DNA of 64,000 bases from VAZQ01 sp963840535 (GTDB lineage: Bacteria; Pseudomonadota; Alphaproteobacteria; Rhizobiales; Xanthobacteraceae): NCBI GenBank assembly GCA_963840535.1, contig CAWIZJ010000063.1, positions 1 to 64,000 of the forward strand. Direction: 5' to 3'. The notes below the pieces were generated by a model. It saw only the letters and a list, made by a program, of their open reading frames with translations, did no database searches and was not told the origin of the DNA. A program made the position numbers and the translations under genes. Every line of letters starts with the position of its first letter. Position 1 is the stretch's first letter. Positions 40,197 through 52,510 of the stretch are shown piece after piece.

Positions 40197-40571
40197 TCAT
40201 TTCGGAGGTTTCGTGGAAATCTCGATCGCGCCGTAGTAGGCGGCGAGATCGGCGATATCCTGATCGCTCAGGTCCTTGACCACGATCGTCATCATCTCGT
40301 TCTTGCGAGCACCCTTGCGATACTCGTCGAGCGACTTGACGAGATACTGCTCCGGCTGTCCGGCGAGATGGGGGGCTTCCGGCAACTTCGAAAGTCCATC
40401 AAGCCCGTGGCAGGTTTGGCACTGCAGGGCCTTGCGGCGGCCTGCGGTCACGTCCCCTGCGTCTGCCGGCGCGCTGGCGGCCAGCGGAACGAGCGCAAGT
40501 GCGACCAAGAGCCCGCGACGCCGACAGCGCGACGTTCCTGTCATCCGGATCCGCGGGAAGGGGCCGCGCAC
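40197..40571 (-). CDS. Class I c-type cytochrome
   Basis: A small periplasmic electron carrier of 115-124 residues. It has a signal peptide (RRRGLLVALALVPLAASAPA), the heme attachment motif CQTCHG near residue 51, and the distal ligand region LVKSLDEYRKGARKNEMMTI with candidate Met ligands near 93. Starts at ATG 40571 or ATG 40544. It begins 25 nt after the PQQ-type dehydrogenase gene on the same strand, so it probably accepts electrons from that enzyme. Confidence 0.9.
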   Translation of the reverse strand: MRGPFPRIRMTGTSRCRRRGLLVALALVPLAASAPADAGDVTAGRRKALQCQTCHGLDGLSKLPEAPHLAGQPEQYLVKSLDEYRKGARKNEMMTIVVKDLSDQDIADLAAYYGAIEISTKPPK

Positions 40572-40596
40572 GGTGGACGCGGCCCGAAGTTCGGGT

Positions 40597-41862
40597 TCAC
40601 CGACCGTCGTACCAGATACGATAGACGGCGCCGGCTAGGTCGTCGGAGACCACGATCGATCCGTCCGGCAGCTGTGCGACGTCGACCGGCCGCCCCAAAT
40701 ACTCTCCGTTCTCGGTCAGCCAGCCTTCGGCGAACACTTCCGTCTTGTCGGCCGTGCCGTCGTCCTTGAGGCTGGTGAACATCACGCGCGCACCGATCGG
40801 CGTGGTGCGGTTCCACGAGCCGTGCTGTGCCGAGAAGATGCCGCCGCGGTATCTCTGTGGGAACATGCGGCCGCTATAGAATGTCATGCCGAGATCGGCG
40901 GCATGCGCGTCCAACTCGACCTGCGGGAAGGTGATGCCGGCCGGGGGTGTCTGATCCTTGTATTCGTTTGTCCGCGTCTTGCCGCCGCCGAAGTAGGGAA
41001 AGCCGAAGTTCATGCCCGGCTTGTCGGCGCGATTGAGCTCCCCGGGCGGCTGGTTGTCGCCCATGCCGTCGACCTGATTGTCGGTGAACCACAGCGCACG
41101 ATCCTTCGGATTGAAGTCCATGCCGACCGAATTGCGCACTCCCCATGCGAAAACGTCGCGATCCTTGCCCTCCCGTGTCATGCGCACGATGCCGCCGATA
41201 CCGGTCCTCTTGTAGAGGTCCATCTTCTCCTGGGCGAACACGTTGAAGGGTTGTCCGAGCGAGATGTAGAGCTTGTCATCTGGCCCGATGCGACACACTC
41301 GCGCGGTGTGGTTGTAGGACTCTTCCTCGCGGGGAATCAGATCGCCCTCCTTCACGACGACAAAGGCGGCAACATCCGGTCCCTCGTAGAAGAACTCGGC
41401 CGCAGGGAAGATGAGCACGCGATTCTGCTCGGCGATGAACAGGAACCCATCCTTCGAGAAGCACACCCCGTTGGGGATGGCGAAGCTGATCGAGGGCGCA
41501 AACTCCTTGACCTCGTCGGCCACGCGGTCCTTGTCGCGGTCGGTGACGGCCCACACCTTGCTCTTGCGGGTGCCGACGAACATCACCACGCCCTGCGGTC
41601 CGACCGCCATGTGGCGGGCATCCGGTACGATGGCGTAGAGGCCGATCTTGAATCCGCGCGGCAGCTTGATCCGGGCAAGATTTTTCTTGATTGCCTCCGC
41701 CTTCGCTCCCGTCTGCGGAATCTGCGGGATATCCATCGGCGTTCCGGTGGTCTTGAACTCGGAAAGCCTCTCGAGATTGCCCGCGGACGGCTGCTGCGCA
41801 TGGGCGAGAGAAGGCCACACGAGCACAAGCGCCGAGGCGGCGCACAACAGCGCGTTCCTCAT
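40597..41862 (-). CDS. PQQ-dependent sugar dehydrogenase, sorbosone dehydrogenase type
   Basis: 421 residues, exported (signal ALLCAASALVLVWPSLAHAQ). A six-bladed propeller of the glucose/sorbosone dehydrogenase family: PRGFKIGLYAIVPDARHMAV near residue 70, MFVGTRKSKVWAVTDRDKD near 93, NGVCFSKDGFLFIAEQNRVL near 131, FAWGVRNSVGMDFNPKDRAL near 238, FSAQHGSWNRTTPIGARVMF near 345 and DDLAGAVYRIWY at the end. The HGSWNR region holds a likely catalytic His. It should oxidise an aldose or ketoaldehyde in the periplasm, passing electrons to the adjacent cytochrome. PQQ synthesis genes are not in the window. ATG 41862 follows GGGAGGAAG. Confidence 0.9.
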   Translation of the reverse strand: MRNALLCAASALVLVWPSLAHAQQPSAGNLERLSEFKTTGTPMDIPQIPQTGAKAEAIKKNLARIKLPRGFKIGLYAIVPDARHMAVGPQGVVMFVGTRKSKVWAVTDRDKDRVADEVKEFAPSISFAIPNGVCFSKDGFLFIAEQNRVLIFPAAEFFYEGPDVAAFVVVKEGDLIPREEESYNHTARVCRIGPDDKLYISLGQPFNVFAQEKMDLYKRTGIGGIVRMTREGKDRDVFAWGVRNSVGMDFNPKDRALWFTDNQVDGMGDNQPPGELNRADKPGMNFGFPYFGGGKTRTNEYKDQTPPAGITFPQVELDAHAADLGMTFYSGRMFPQRYRGGIFSAQHGSWNRTTPIGARVMFTSLKDDGTADKTEVFAEGWLTENGEYLGRPVDVAQLPDGSIVVSDDLAGAVYRIWYDGR

Positions 41863-42106
41863 GTCTTCCTCCCTGTCTTCGATCTTGTTTCTGAGGCGGC
41901 AACGCATCATCCTGAAGTTTCTCTCGTCACGCAAGCCCACGCGGTCGAGCCCACGCGGTCGATCCGCCGTCGATCCGCTGTTCGCATCCTTGCAGAACTT
42001 GAACGCGCGAAATCGTGTACTGCACCCCGGACAGACGCCGGATCACGATACCATTGGTAGAATCGTCGCTCGACGGGCGAGAGAAGCGGCGGGTCGCCGA
42101 GCCGTA

Positions 42107-42895
42107 TCATGGCAGCGACCGGATCCACCTGGCCAGGATATCCACCACCGCCTTCGGCTGCTCCGGAATGAGGGCGTGGCTGGCATTCGGAATGACCACC
42201 ACCGTGACACGGTCGCCGAACGCGTCCTTCATCTCGTTGCGTTTTTCCGGCGGCTTGAACGGATCCATCTCTGCCTGGAGGTCGAGCAGCGGTGCGTCGC
42301 CGCCCGACCACCATTCGTTCTGCGGGGTGGCGGCTGCCGCCGCACGCTGAACATGCCGTACCTCTGGATGCCATCCCGCGAGCCACACGGCGGGATCATT
42401 GCCGGCCGCAAAGAAGCCGATGCGCAGCGCCTCGAGCCGCTCCTCGTCCGGACGGGCGAGGTCGCCGGCGGTGGTGACGGCGGCCGTGAGCTCAGGCGGA
42501 TAGATCTTCGCGGCCGCCGCAGCCATCACTACGCCGCGTACCCGTTGCGGGTAGTCGACCGCGGTCATGCGGGCGACCCAATTGCCATAGGCATGGCCCA
42601 TCACCACGGCGGACCCGCCGCCGAGCGCCCCGATCACTTCTGCGATGTCGCGCGCGAGATCGTGCAGCGAAATGCCGGTCATGGGACCTCGACTGCCGCC
42701 GATCCCGCGCGGCTGCGGTCGCAACACGCGAAAGCCGGCGGCCGCGAGGCCCTCGGCAACCTCGTCGTAATCCTCGGAATCGCGGGCGAGCGAAGGAAGC
42801 AGCACGATGGCGGGACCCTCTCCGTCGATGATCACGTCGATAGCGACTTTGTCGTAGCGCACGAATTTGCGCGCGCGGTTCAATGTCATGCTCAA
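42107..42895 (-). CDS. Alpha/beta hydrolase-fold protein with Ala at the nucleophile elbow
   Basis: 262 residues with a clear alpha/beta hydrolase layout: the first strands GPAIVLLPSLARDSEDYDEV near residue 27, RPQPRGIGGSRGP near 59, the elbow VVMGHAYGNWVARM near 96 and a C-terminal NASHALIPEQP with the catalytic His near 239. The elbow normally reads G-x-S-x-G; here it is GHAYG, with Ala where the nucleophile should be. This could mean a non-hydrolytic member or use of another residue. ATG 42895 is used. No operon partner is evident. Confidence 0.85.
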   Translation of the reverse strand: MSMTLNRARKFVRYDKVAIDVIIDGEGPAIVLLPSLARDSEDYDEVAEGLAAAGFRVLRPQPRGIGGSRGPMTGISLHDLARDIAEVIGALGGGSAVVMGHAYGNWVARMTAVDYPQRVRGVVMAAAAAKIYPPELTAAVTTAGDLARPDEERLEALRIGFFAAGNDPAVWLAGWHPEVRHVQRAAAAATPQNEWWSGGDAPLLDLQAEMDPFKPPEKRNEMKDAFGDRVTVVVIPNASHALIPEQPKAVVDILARWIRSLP

Positions 42896-43169
42896 AAAGG
42901 CTGCTCCATGGTTGCAATCAATCCGGATCCGGCAGGCAACGATATATTGTCAGCCTGCGCAAGCTCGGCTGCATGCCGGGTATGCCCTGCTCCCCACTAT
43001 CGAAGACGCGGATGGCCGGGACAAGACAAGCCCAGCCACGTCGCAAGCAGCCCGTTCGTTCGACAGTCGAGGCACGATGGAGGTCTGAAGCGCCCGAGTT
43101 CTGGCTCACGCCGCTGGCGGAGTGCTTCAACCGCTGGTTCGGCGAGCCACCCCATCGGTCATTGGCCGA
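42896..43169. other. Intergenic segment, nothing assigned
   Basis: About 270 nt between the 5' end of the hydrolase gene and the 3' end of the sensor kinase gene, both on the minus strand. The minus-strand promoter of the hydrolase presumably lies here. No gene, repeat or terminator could be supported. Confidence 0.4.
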
Positions 43170-45548
<2,379 letters not shown>

Positions 45549-45613
45549 GCCTCGCCTCCATTCGGGTCCCCATCACCTTCATCGGAAGGATGTGCCGCAT
45601 CTCTCCGAATCAC

Positions 45614-45629
45614 TTCGATTGGAATCGAA
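45614..45629. promoter_or_regulatory. Perfect palindrome upstream of the sensor kinase gene
   Basis: TTCGATT-GG-AATCGAA has seven-base perfect arms around a GG centre, about 66 nt upstream of the kinase start (45548, minus strand), in the 248-nt gap between the kinase gene and pepN. Position and symmetry suggest an operator for a dimeric regulator. It contains a GAATC site, the CcrM-type methylation motif of alphaproteobacteria. Regulator unknown. Confidence 0.5.
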
Positions 45630-45796
45630 AGATGGCAATTTGTCGAGGGCCTCGTTAACGAATTTGCAAGTTTTGTGATCCGCGGCTTTCCCCTTGATCC
45701 AACTGGATTTTTAGCGCTTGACGTGGAGAATGGGCGACCATCCTCGCTGGCGGGGTCACCAGCGCACCGCCCTCGACACCAATTGCGCGGGATGGA

Positions 45797-48448
45797 TCAG
45801 TCGCTCGCCAGCGCGCGCTGCACGATGTCGGCGCTGTCGCGCGACAGCGACGGCGTGGCCTCGACGCGCTGGAGGGCCGCCTCCGCCCGCGCGCGCCGTC
45901 CCGGTTCCAGCACACGCCAGCTCTTGAGCGCCGAAAGCAGCCGCGCCGCCATCTGCGGATTCCTTGGGTCGATTGCCAGCACCGTATCGACCACAAAGTC
46001 GTAGCCCGCTCCATCGGCGCGATTGAACTCCTTCTGGTTGGCAAGCGCGAATGCGTGGACCAAGGCGCGCACACGATTGGGGTTGGCGAGCGAGAAGGCG
46101 GGATGCGTAGTGAGCGCCTTGACGCGATCGAGCGTTGACGGCTCCGGAATAGTGGCCTGCAACGTGAACCACTTGTCGACGATCAACGGATCGCCAGCGT
46201 AGCGTGCGTAGAAGTCGTCGAGCACGGCCGCGCGTTGGGGGCCTTCGTACAGCGACAGAGTTGCCAGCGCCGACATCCGGTCGGTCATGTTGTCGGCCGC
46301 ATAGTACTGGCTTGCGGCAAGCGCAATTGCATCGCTGCGGCGGGTTGCTGCCAGAAGGTCGAGGCAGGTATTACGCAGGGATCGCCGTCCGGCGCTTGCG
46401 GCATCGGGATGGTAAGGCACGCTCTCCGACAATCGGCGGTAGGTGTCGAACAGTGCGCCGGCGAGATGCTCTCCGATTGTGCATCGCAAGGCCGATCGTG
46501 TCGCGAAGATCGCATCGGGATCCACGTCGTGGCCGACTTCGCGCGCGATATCCGTCTCGCCTGGAAGCATTAGCATCAGCGCTATGAAGGCCGGCTCCAA
46601 CGTTGCATTCTCCAGGATTTCCGCCAGCGCTTCGAGGAGACCGGCATCGTGCCGCGGTGTGCCGCCGGTGCGGTACCGGGCGACGTTGTCGACCAGGAGC
46701 CGGATCGCCAGCGTCTGCACCGCCTGCCACCGATTGAACGGATCCGCGTCGCGGGCGGCGAGGAAGCCCAGCCCGTCGGCCGACAGATTGGCGGCCAACC
46801 TGATCGGCGCCGAGAAGCCGCGGTTGAGCGACATCACGGGCGGCTCGCCGACATCGCGGAAGACGAAAGTTTCGGCGGGCTTGGTCAGAGTCAATACGCC
46901 GCGGGCGACGGCGCGGCCGTCTGCGAGCTCGAGTGGCAGATCGACTCCGTCGCGACCGACGAGCCCGATTGCGAGCGGAATGACCATGGGCTCCTTGCTC
47001 GGCTGTCCGGGCGTTGCCGGTACGGTCTGGGCGACATCGAGGCGGTAGGTCCGCGCACGCGCGTCGTGTGTGCCGGTGGCGACAAGCTCGGGTGTGCCGG
47101 CTTGTGAGTACCACAGCATGAATTGGGTAAGATCGGCGCCGGACACATCGGCGAAACACCGCACGAAATCCTCGATTGTGGCCGCTTCGCCGTCGTGGCG
47201 GGCGAAATAGAGGTCCATTCCTCGGCGAAAGTTTTCGTGCCCGAGCAACGTCCTGATCATGCGGACCACCTCCGCACCCTTCTCGTAGACAGTAGCGGTG
47301 TAGAAGTTGTTGATCTCCTTGTAACGCGCAGGACGGACCGGGTGGGCGAGCGGGCCGGCATCCTCGACGAACTGATGCGCGCGCAGGCCGCGCACGTCGC
47401 TGATGCGCTCGACCGCCCGTGAGCGCTGGTCGGCGGTGAATTCCTGATCGCGAAAGACCGTAAGTCCCTCCTTGAGGCAGAGCTGGAACCAGTCGCGGCA
47501 GGTGATACGATTGCCGGTCCAATTGTGAAAGTATTCGTGCGCGATGATCGCCTCGATCCGTTCGAAGTCGTTGTCGGTCGCGATTTCCGGCGTGGCCAGG
47601 ACATACTTGTCGTTGAAGATGTTGAGACCCTTGTTCTCCATGGCGCCCATGTTGAAATCGGAGACAGCCACGATCATGAAAACGTCGAGATCGTATTCGA
47701 GGCCGAACGTTGTCTCGTCCCAACGCATGGCGCGCTTGAGCGAATCCATGGCGTAGTCGCAGCGCCGTTCCTTGCCGGGCTCGACATAGATCTGCAGCGT
47801 CACGTCGCGGCCCGACATCGTCCGGTATAGATCCCCGACGCAGGCAAGCTCGCCGCCGACCAACGCGAACAGATACGACGGCTTCGGAAACGGGTCGTGC
47901 CAAACGGCGAAATGACGGTCGCCGCCGGGCAGGTCCCCCGATGCGACCAGGTTGCCGTTGGCGAGCAGCACCGGCGCTTCGGTTTTGCCGGCCTCGATGC
48001 GGGTGGTGTAGACCGCCATGACGTCGGGGCGGTCGGGGAAATAGGTGATACGGCGAAAGCCCTCGGCCTCGCATTGGGTGCAATAGATCTGGCCCGAGCG
48101 ATAGAGTCCCATGAGTTGAGTGTTGGCGGAAGGATCGACGACGGTCTCGATCTCGAGCCGGAAGGGGCGGTGGGGGACCTGCGCGATGGTCAGCAGGTCC
48201 ATGGTGGCAACATATTGCTCGGGAGGCAGCGGGACGCCGTCGAGCTTCAGGGAGCGCAGATCGAGGCCGTCCCCGTCGAGGACCAGCGGTGCCGGCACGG
48301 CCCCGTTCGGCTTCAGCGCCAGCGTTGCGCGCACCCGTGTCGCGGTGGGATGAAGGTTAACGTCGAGCTCGACGGTTTCGACCAGCCAATCGGGAGGGCG
48401 ATAATCCTCGAGACGGACGGGGCGAGCTTCTTCGGTGCGCACGGACAT
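45797..48448 (-). CDS. pepN: Aminopeptidase N, M1 metallopeptidase
   Basis: Removes N-terminal residues from peptides in the cytoplasm. The intact 883-residue frame has the standard pepN length. Substrate-recognition GAMENKGLNIFNDKYV lies near residue 270, zinc site HEYFHNWTGNRITCRDWFQL near 302 (HExxH plus the Glu about 19 residues later, in CLKEGLTVF), and QYYAADNMTDRMSALATLSL in the C-terminal helical domain. It starts at ATG 48448, and pepN and the Bug gene at 48626 are divergent over 177 nt. Confidence 0.95.
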   Translation of the reverse strand: MSVRTEEARPVRLEDYRPPDWLVETVELDVNLHPTATRVRATLALKPNGAVPAPLVLDGDGLDLRSLKLDGVPLPPEQYVATMDLLTIAQVPHRPFRLEIETVVDPSANTQLMGLYRSGQIYCTQCEAEGFRRITYFPDRPDVMAVYTTRIEAGKTEAPVLLANGNLVASGDLPGGDRHFAVWHDPFPKPSYLFALVGGELACVGDLYRTMSGRDVTLQIYVEPGKERRCDYAMDSLKRAMRWDETTFGLEYDLDVFMIVAVSDFNMGAMENKGLNIFNDKYVLATPEIATDNDFERIEAIIAHEYFHNWTGNRITCRDWFQLCLKEGLTVFRDQEFTADQRSRAVERISDVRGLRAHQFVEDAGPLAHPVRPARYKEINNFYTATVYEKGAEVVRMIRTLLGHENFRRGMDLYFARHDGEAATIEDFVRCFADVSGADLTQFMLWYSQAGTPELVATGTHDARARTYRLDVAQTVPATPGQPSKEPMVIPLAIGLVGRDGVDLPLELADGRAVARGVLTLTKPAETFVFRDVGEPPVMSLNRGFSAPIRLAANLSADGLGFLAARDADPFNRWQAVQTLAIRLLVDNVARYRTGGTPRHDAGLLEALAEILENATLEPAFIALMLMLPGETDIAREVGHDVDPDAIFATRSALRCTIGEHLAGALFDTYRRLSESVPYHPDAASAGRRSLRNTCLDLLAATRRSDAIALAASQYYAADNMTDRMSALATLSLYEGPQRAAVLDDFYARYAGDPLIVDKWFTLQATIPEPSTLDRVKALTTHPAFSLANPNRVRALVHAFALANQKEFNRADGAGYDFVVDTVLAIDPRNPQMAARLLSALKSWRVLEPGRRARAEAALQRVEATPSLSRDSADIVQRALASD

Positions 48449-48625
48449 TACCGTTGGGTGAGAGTTTCTCGCAGGATCTGCTCGGGTCGAGACCCGGAAC
48501 AGGTTCCGTGCGCGGCCAAGGGGACGTTTTGCTCATATACCCCAAATCGGCTTCCTGCTTTAATGCTTTCCATGCCGCGGCAACCCGTTGTATGGGAAGC
48601 GCCGACCAACCTCGGGAGGATCATA

Positions 48626-49586
48626 ATGACCAAGCTTCGCCTGCTCTGGCTGGGGTTCGTGGCGCTCGTTGCCGCGACATGCGTCATGCCTGCGCCGACC
48701 TCCGCACAGACTTTTCCCAGCCAACGCGTTACCATTGTTGTCCCGTTCGGCGCCGGCAGCGTCACCGACATCATGGCGCGCATCATTGCCGACGAGGCGA
48801 GCAAGCGCTGGGGTCAGCAGGTGCTGGTGGAGAATCGGCCCGGGCTCGCCGGCACGGTCGCGGCCGCCAAGGCGGCGCCCGACGGCCATACCATCATGCT
48901 GACCTCGAACGGTCACACCGTCGCCGGCCTCGTCAACAAGAACTTGTCGTTTGATCCGGTGAAGGATTTCGCCGGGATCACCCGGGTCTGCTCGGTTCCG
49001 CTTTATCTCATCATCAACCCGGACGTGCCTGCGAAGAACCTGAAGGAATTGATCGATCTTGCGAAGGTGAAACCGGGGACACTGAACTTTTCCTCACCCG
49101 GCCTCGCCAGCACGACCTTCATCGCCGGCGCCCTGTTCAGGAAGGCAGCCGGACTAAACCTCGTGCATGTGCCGTTCAAGAGTGCACCCGATGCCGTGAC
49201 GGCCGTGGTGCGGGGTGACGCCCACATGTACTTTGCGCCGGTCAATCTTTCGAAGGAAATGGCCGAGGCCGGAAAGGTGCGCGCGATCGCATCAGCCACC
49301 GCGCACCGAATTCCGGAAATGCCGAACGTCCCGACCTTCAAGGAGGCGGGCCTCGACTTCGTGTACAATTCGTGGTTCGGCCTGATGACGCAGGCGGGTG
49401 TTCCTCGCGAGGTGGTCGACAAGACTCAATCGTGATCTGGTGGCGATCCTGCAATCTCCGGACGTCAAGGACAAGCTGGCGAAACAGTTCGTCCTCGGTG
49501 TCACCGACGCGCCGGCGCAATTCGACAGGATCATCCGGGATGATACCGCCAACCTGACCCAGGTCTTCAAGGAGGCCGGGATCTAG
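48626..49586 (+). CDS. Bug/TctC-type solute-binding protein, frameshift near C-terminus
   Basis: Orphan periplasmic binding protein. ATG 48626 follows GGGAGGATCATA and opens a signal peptide (LWLGFVALVAATCVMPAPTS, then AQ). The mature part shows QRVTIVVPFGAGSVTDIMAR, VLVENRPGLAGTVAAAKAAP, DGHTIMLTSNGHTVAG, LNFSSPGLASTTFIAGALFR and LVHVPFKSAPDAVTAVVRGD. One extra A near 49424 creates an early stop at 49435; the next frame supplies LNRDLVAILQSPDVKDKLAK, and the natural stop is at 49586. Joined length is about 319. Substrate unknown. Confidence 0.9.
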
Positions 49587-49777
49587 AGAGACGATCATCG
49601 GAGGTCGGAAGCCGCGAGGCTTACCCGGCTCGGTAACGAGGCGCAGGCTCGCAACTACAAGAATGCGAACGTGCCGAACAAGCGCATCTGAGCGCGCCGC
49701 TGATCTGCATGGCTGGCAACCGCCGGAAAGTCTGTGCGGCGGTTGCCCGACCTTCCCGGTTCGCGACATGAAGGCCG

Positions 49778-51391
49778 ATGCCTGATCATTTCGACGTTGT
49801 CGTAGCCGGGGCCGGTCACAACAGCCTGATCGCTGCGGCCTATCTTTCGAAGGCCGGCTACCGCTGCCTGGTGCTGGAGGGCCGGCCGGTGGTCGGCGGC
49901 AACTGCGTCACCGAGGAACTGACGCTGCCCGGATTCCTGCACAATTCGTGCGGGACCGCTCATGTGGTGATCCAGGACAGCCCGATGCTGCGCAACGACG
50001 AGCTCGGGCTCGGCGACTACGGCCTCGAATACGTTCATCCGGAAATCGTGGTGCACGTCCCGTTTTCCGACGGGACCTACCTGACGCAGTGGCACGACAT
50101 CGACCGGACCTGCGAGGAGTTCGCCAAGTTCTCCAGAAGGGATGCCGCGGCCTACCGGCGCATGATCGCAGACTACGATTCGATCAAGCCGATCTTCGAC
50201 GCCGTCTCCTATACCCCGATCGGCTGGGGCAAGCCGGTCAACGAACGTCTCGCCGAGCATCCCGATGGCAAGCGGTGGCTGCGCCGAATCGCAATGTCGG
50301 GCTGGGACATCATCCGCGATACCTTCGAGGACGATCACTGCCGCGCGTTCATGCTGTGGATGGCGTTCCAGACCGTGGTGCCACCCGAATGGCCGATGTC
50401 GGGCCGGCTCGCCTACTCGCTGGTCTACGGACGGCAGCGCTGGAGCTGGTGCGTGCCGAAGGGCGGCTCGGGTGCGTTTTCGGGAGCGCTCGCGCGCATG
50501 ATCGAAGCGCACGGGGGCGTCATTCTCACCGGCAAGAGCGTATGCGCCCTCATCGTCGAGGACGGCCGTTGCTCCGGCGTCGAATGCGCCGACGGCAGCG
50601 CGTACCGGGCCGGCAAGGCGGTATTGTCGACGATCCACATCAAGCATCTCGTGGAGATGGCGCCGCGTGCGGCCTGGGGAGAGGATTTCGTTGCCGGCGT
50701 GGGAGAGTGGCAGGCCGGTCCGACGCTGTTCGTCACGCACTATGCAACTTCCGAGCCGATGCGTTTCAAGGTCGAGGGCGGGGTGCGCGAGCCGATGGCG
50801 GTCGGCATCCTGTCGACGCCCACCCGCGCGCTGCGCATGGGGTACGACTATGCACGTGGTGCGGTGAACATCGAGGATCCGGTTCTGCTCGCGGTCTGTC
50901 CGACGCTCGCGGATCCCGGCCGAGCGCCACCCGGACGGCATACCATCAAGGTCATCGGCTTCCAGCCCTACGATCTGCGGGAAGGTGCGCAGCATTGGGA
51001 CGAGATCAAAGAGCAGGTTTCGCAGGCCAACTTGAATTTCCTGCGACGGTTTGCCACCAATCTGACCGACGACAAGATTCTCGCCCGGGTCATGGAAAGT
51101 CCCCTCGATCTCGAGCGCATGAACCCGCACAATTGGCACGGCTCTTGTCACGGCGGCGCGCAGAACGTCGCGCAATCGGCGAACATGCGGCCAGTGCCCG
51201 GCTGGGCCTCGCATCGGATGCCGATCCCGGGCCTTTATCAGACCGGCTCCACCACTCATCCGGGCGGCTCGATCTCGGCCGGCCCCGGTCGCAATGCCGC
51301 TGCCGTGTTGCTGAAGGATTTGGGTTCGAGCCTCGAGCAGGTGGTCGCGAGCAAGCACGCAGTGAAGCTGGTCGCCGACGCGTCCGCCTGA
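49778..51391 (+). CDS. Phytoene-dehydrogenase-like FAD oxidoreductase
   Basis: 537 residues, intact. The N-terminal FAD fold is VVVAGAGHNSLIAAAYLSKA near residue 7, followed by CLVLEGRPVVGGNCVTEELT near 32, in which GAGHNS replaces the more usual GGGHNG. ACVPKGGSG-like WSWCVPKGGSGAFSGALARM lies near 224, and the C-terminal contact GLYQTGSTTHPGGSISAGPG near 487 closes the FAD site. This is the pyridine-nucleotide-disulfide/CrtI-like group that includes carotenoid desaturases and many proteins of unknown substrate. No carotenoid genes are nearby, so carotenoid synthesis is not implied. An alcohol dehydrogenase gene follows. Confidence 0.9.
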   Translation: MPDHFDVVVAGAGHNSLIAAAYLSKAGYRCLVLEGRPVVGGNCVTEELTLPGFLHNSCGTAHVVIQDSPMLRNDELGLGDYGLEYVHPEIVVHVPFSDGTYLTQWHDIDRTCEEFAKFSRRDAAAYRRMIADYDSIKPIFDAVSYTPIGWGKPVNERLAEHPDGKRWLRRIAMSGWDIIRDTFEDDHCRAFMLWMAFQTVVPPEWPMSGRLAYSLVYGRQRWSWCVPKGGSGAFSGALARMIEAHGGVILTGKSVCALIVEDGRCSGVECADGSAYRAGKAVLSTIHIKHLVEMAPRAAWGEDFVAGVGEWQAGPTLFVTHYATSEPMRFKVEGGVREPMAVGILSTPTRALRMGYDYARGAVNIEDPVLLAVCPTLADPGRAPPGRHTIKVIGFQPYDLREGAQHWDEIKEQVSQANLNFLRRFATNLTDDKILARVMESPLDLERMNPHNWHGSCHGGAQNVAQSANMRPVPGWASHRMPIPGLYQTGSTTHPGGSISAGPGRNAAAVLLKDLGSSLEQVVASKHAVKLVADASA

Positions 51392-51483
51392 CACACTGCC
51401 TGCGAATGCTCGTCGTGCGGTAGCCCTGCGCGTTCTGGCTTCGACCTCCGCTCGAGGCTCGCGGAATCGGAGGGATGCGGTTC

Positions 51484-52510
51484 ATGCGCGCCATGGTGTT
51501 GGAGAGGCCGCGCACGCCGCTCGTCATGCGCGAGCAGGACGCGCCCGCGCCGGCCGCAGGAGAGCTCCTGATCGAGGTCGAGGCCTGCGGGGTTTGCCGC
51601 ACCGACCTTCATGTCGTCGACGGGGAGCTGCCGAATCCGAAGCTTCCGGTGGTCCCGGGTCACGAGATCGTTGGGCGGGTGGCCGCGCTTGCGGATGGCG
51701 TGACCGGTTTCGCAATCGGCGAACGCGTCGGTGTTCCGTGGCTCGGACACACTTGCGGCGCATGCCCCTATTGCCTGGACAGTCGCGAAAACCTGTGCGA
51801 TCGGCCGCTGTTCACCGGCTATACCCGTGATGGCGGCTATGCAACTCACACACTCGCGGATGCCCGCTTTTGCTTTTCGCTACCCGAACGGATGGACAAC
51901 GCCGAGGTTGCGCCACTGCTGTGCGCCGGCCTGATCGGATGGCGCAGCTATCGCATGGCGCAGCAAGCTACCCTCGACGGATCGGGCGGCCGGCAACCTG
52001 CGATCCCTCGGCCTCTACGGCTTCGGTGCCGCCGCCCACATTCTCGCCCAAGTCGCAACCCGACAGGGCCGACGCGTCTACGCCTTTACTCGCCGTGGCG
52101 ACGAGGCGGCGCAAGCCTTTGCCAGGGGACTCGGCGTCGTGTGGGCCGGCGGCTCGGAGGAACTGCCGCCTGAACCGCTCGACGCCGCCATTATCTTCGC
52201 GCCGGTGGGCAGCCTCGTTCCGCTGGCGCTCAAGGCCGTGCGGAAGGGCGGGTGCGTGGTCTGCGGCGGCATTCACATGTCGGATATCCCGAGCTTTCCC
52301 TATCGATTGCTTTGGGAGGAGCGTCATGTCGTTTCGGTTGCCAACCTCACGCGCGCCGATGCCCAGGAATTCTTGTCGATCGCGCCTTTGGCCGGCCTCA
52401 GGACCGAGGTGACGCGCTACCCGCTCACGCAAGCAAATGCGGCGCTCGCCGACCTGCGCGGCGGACGCCTGCAGGGCGCTGCCGTGCTCATCCCCGATGT
52501 CACGGCTTGA
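51484..52510 (+). CDS. Zinc-dependent alcohol dehydrogenase (MDR), one frameshift
   Basis: About 340 residues. Catalytic zinc ligands are in VEACGVCRTDLHVVDGELP (Cys, near residue 34) and VVPGHEIVGRVAALADG (His-Glu), and the structural zinc loop is GHTCGACPYCLDSRENLC. The frame changes near 51985, and the second part carries the nucleotide-binding LGLYGFGAAAHILAQVATRQ, then KAVRKGGCVVCGGIHMSDIP and a final LQGAAVLIPDVTA. ATG 51484 is preferred because GGAGGG lies nine bases before it. It is the AdhP-type group acting on primary alcohols or aldehydes. It overlaps the convergent DUF2269-type gene by 11 nt. Confidence 0.88.

Noticed and set aside
49778..51391. Carotenoid biosynthesis role for the phytoene-dehydrogenase-like gene
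   Set aside because: No crtB, crtE or other pathway genes are nearby, and the family is broad.
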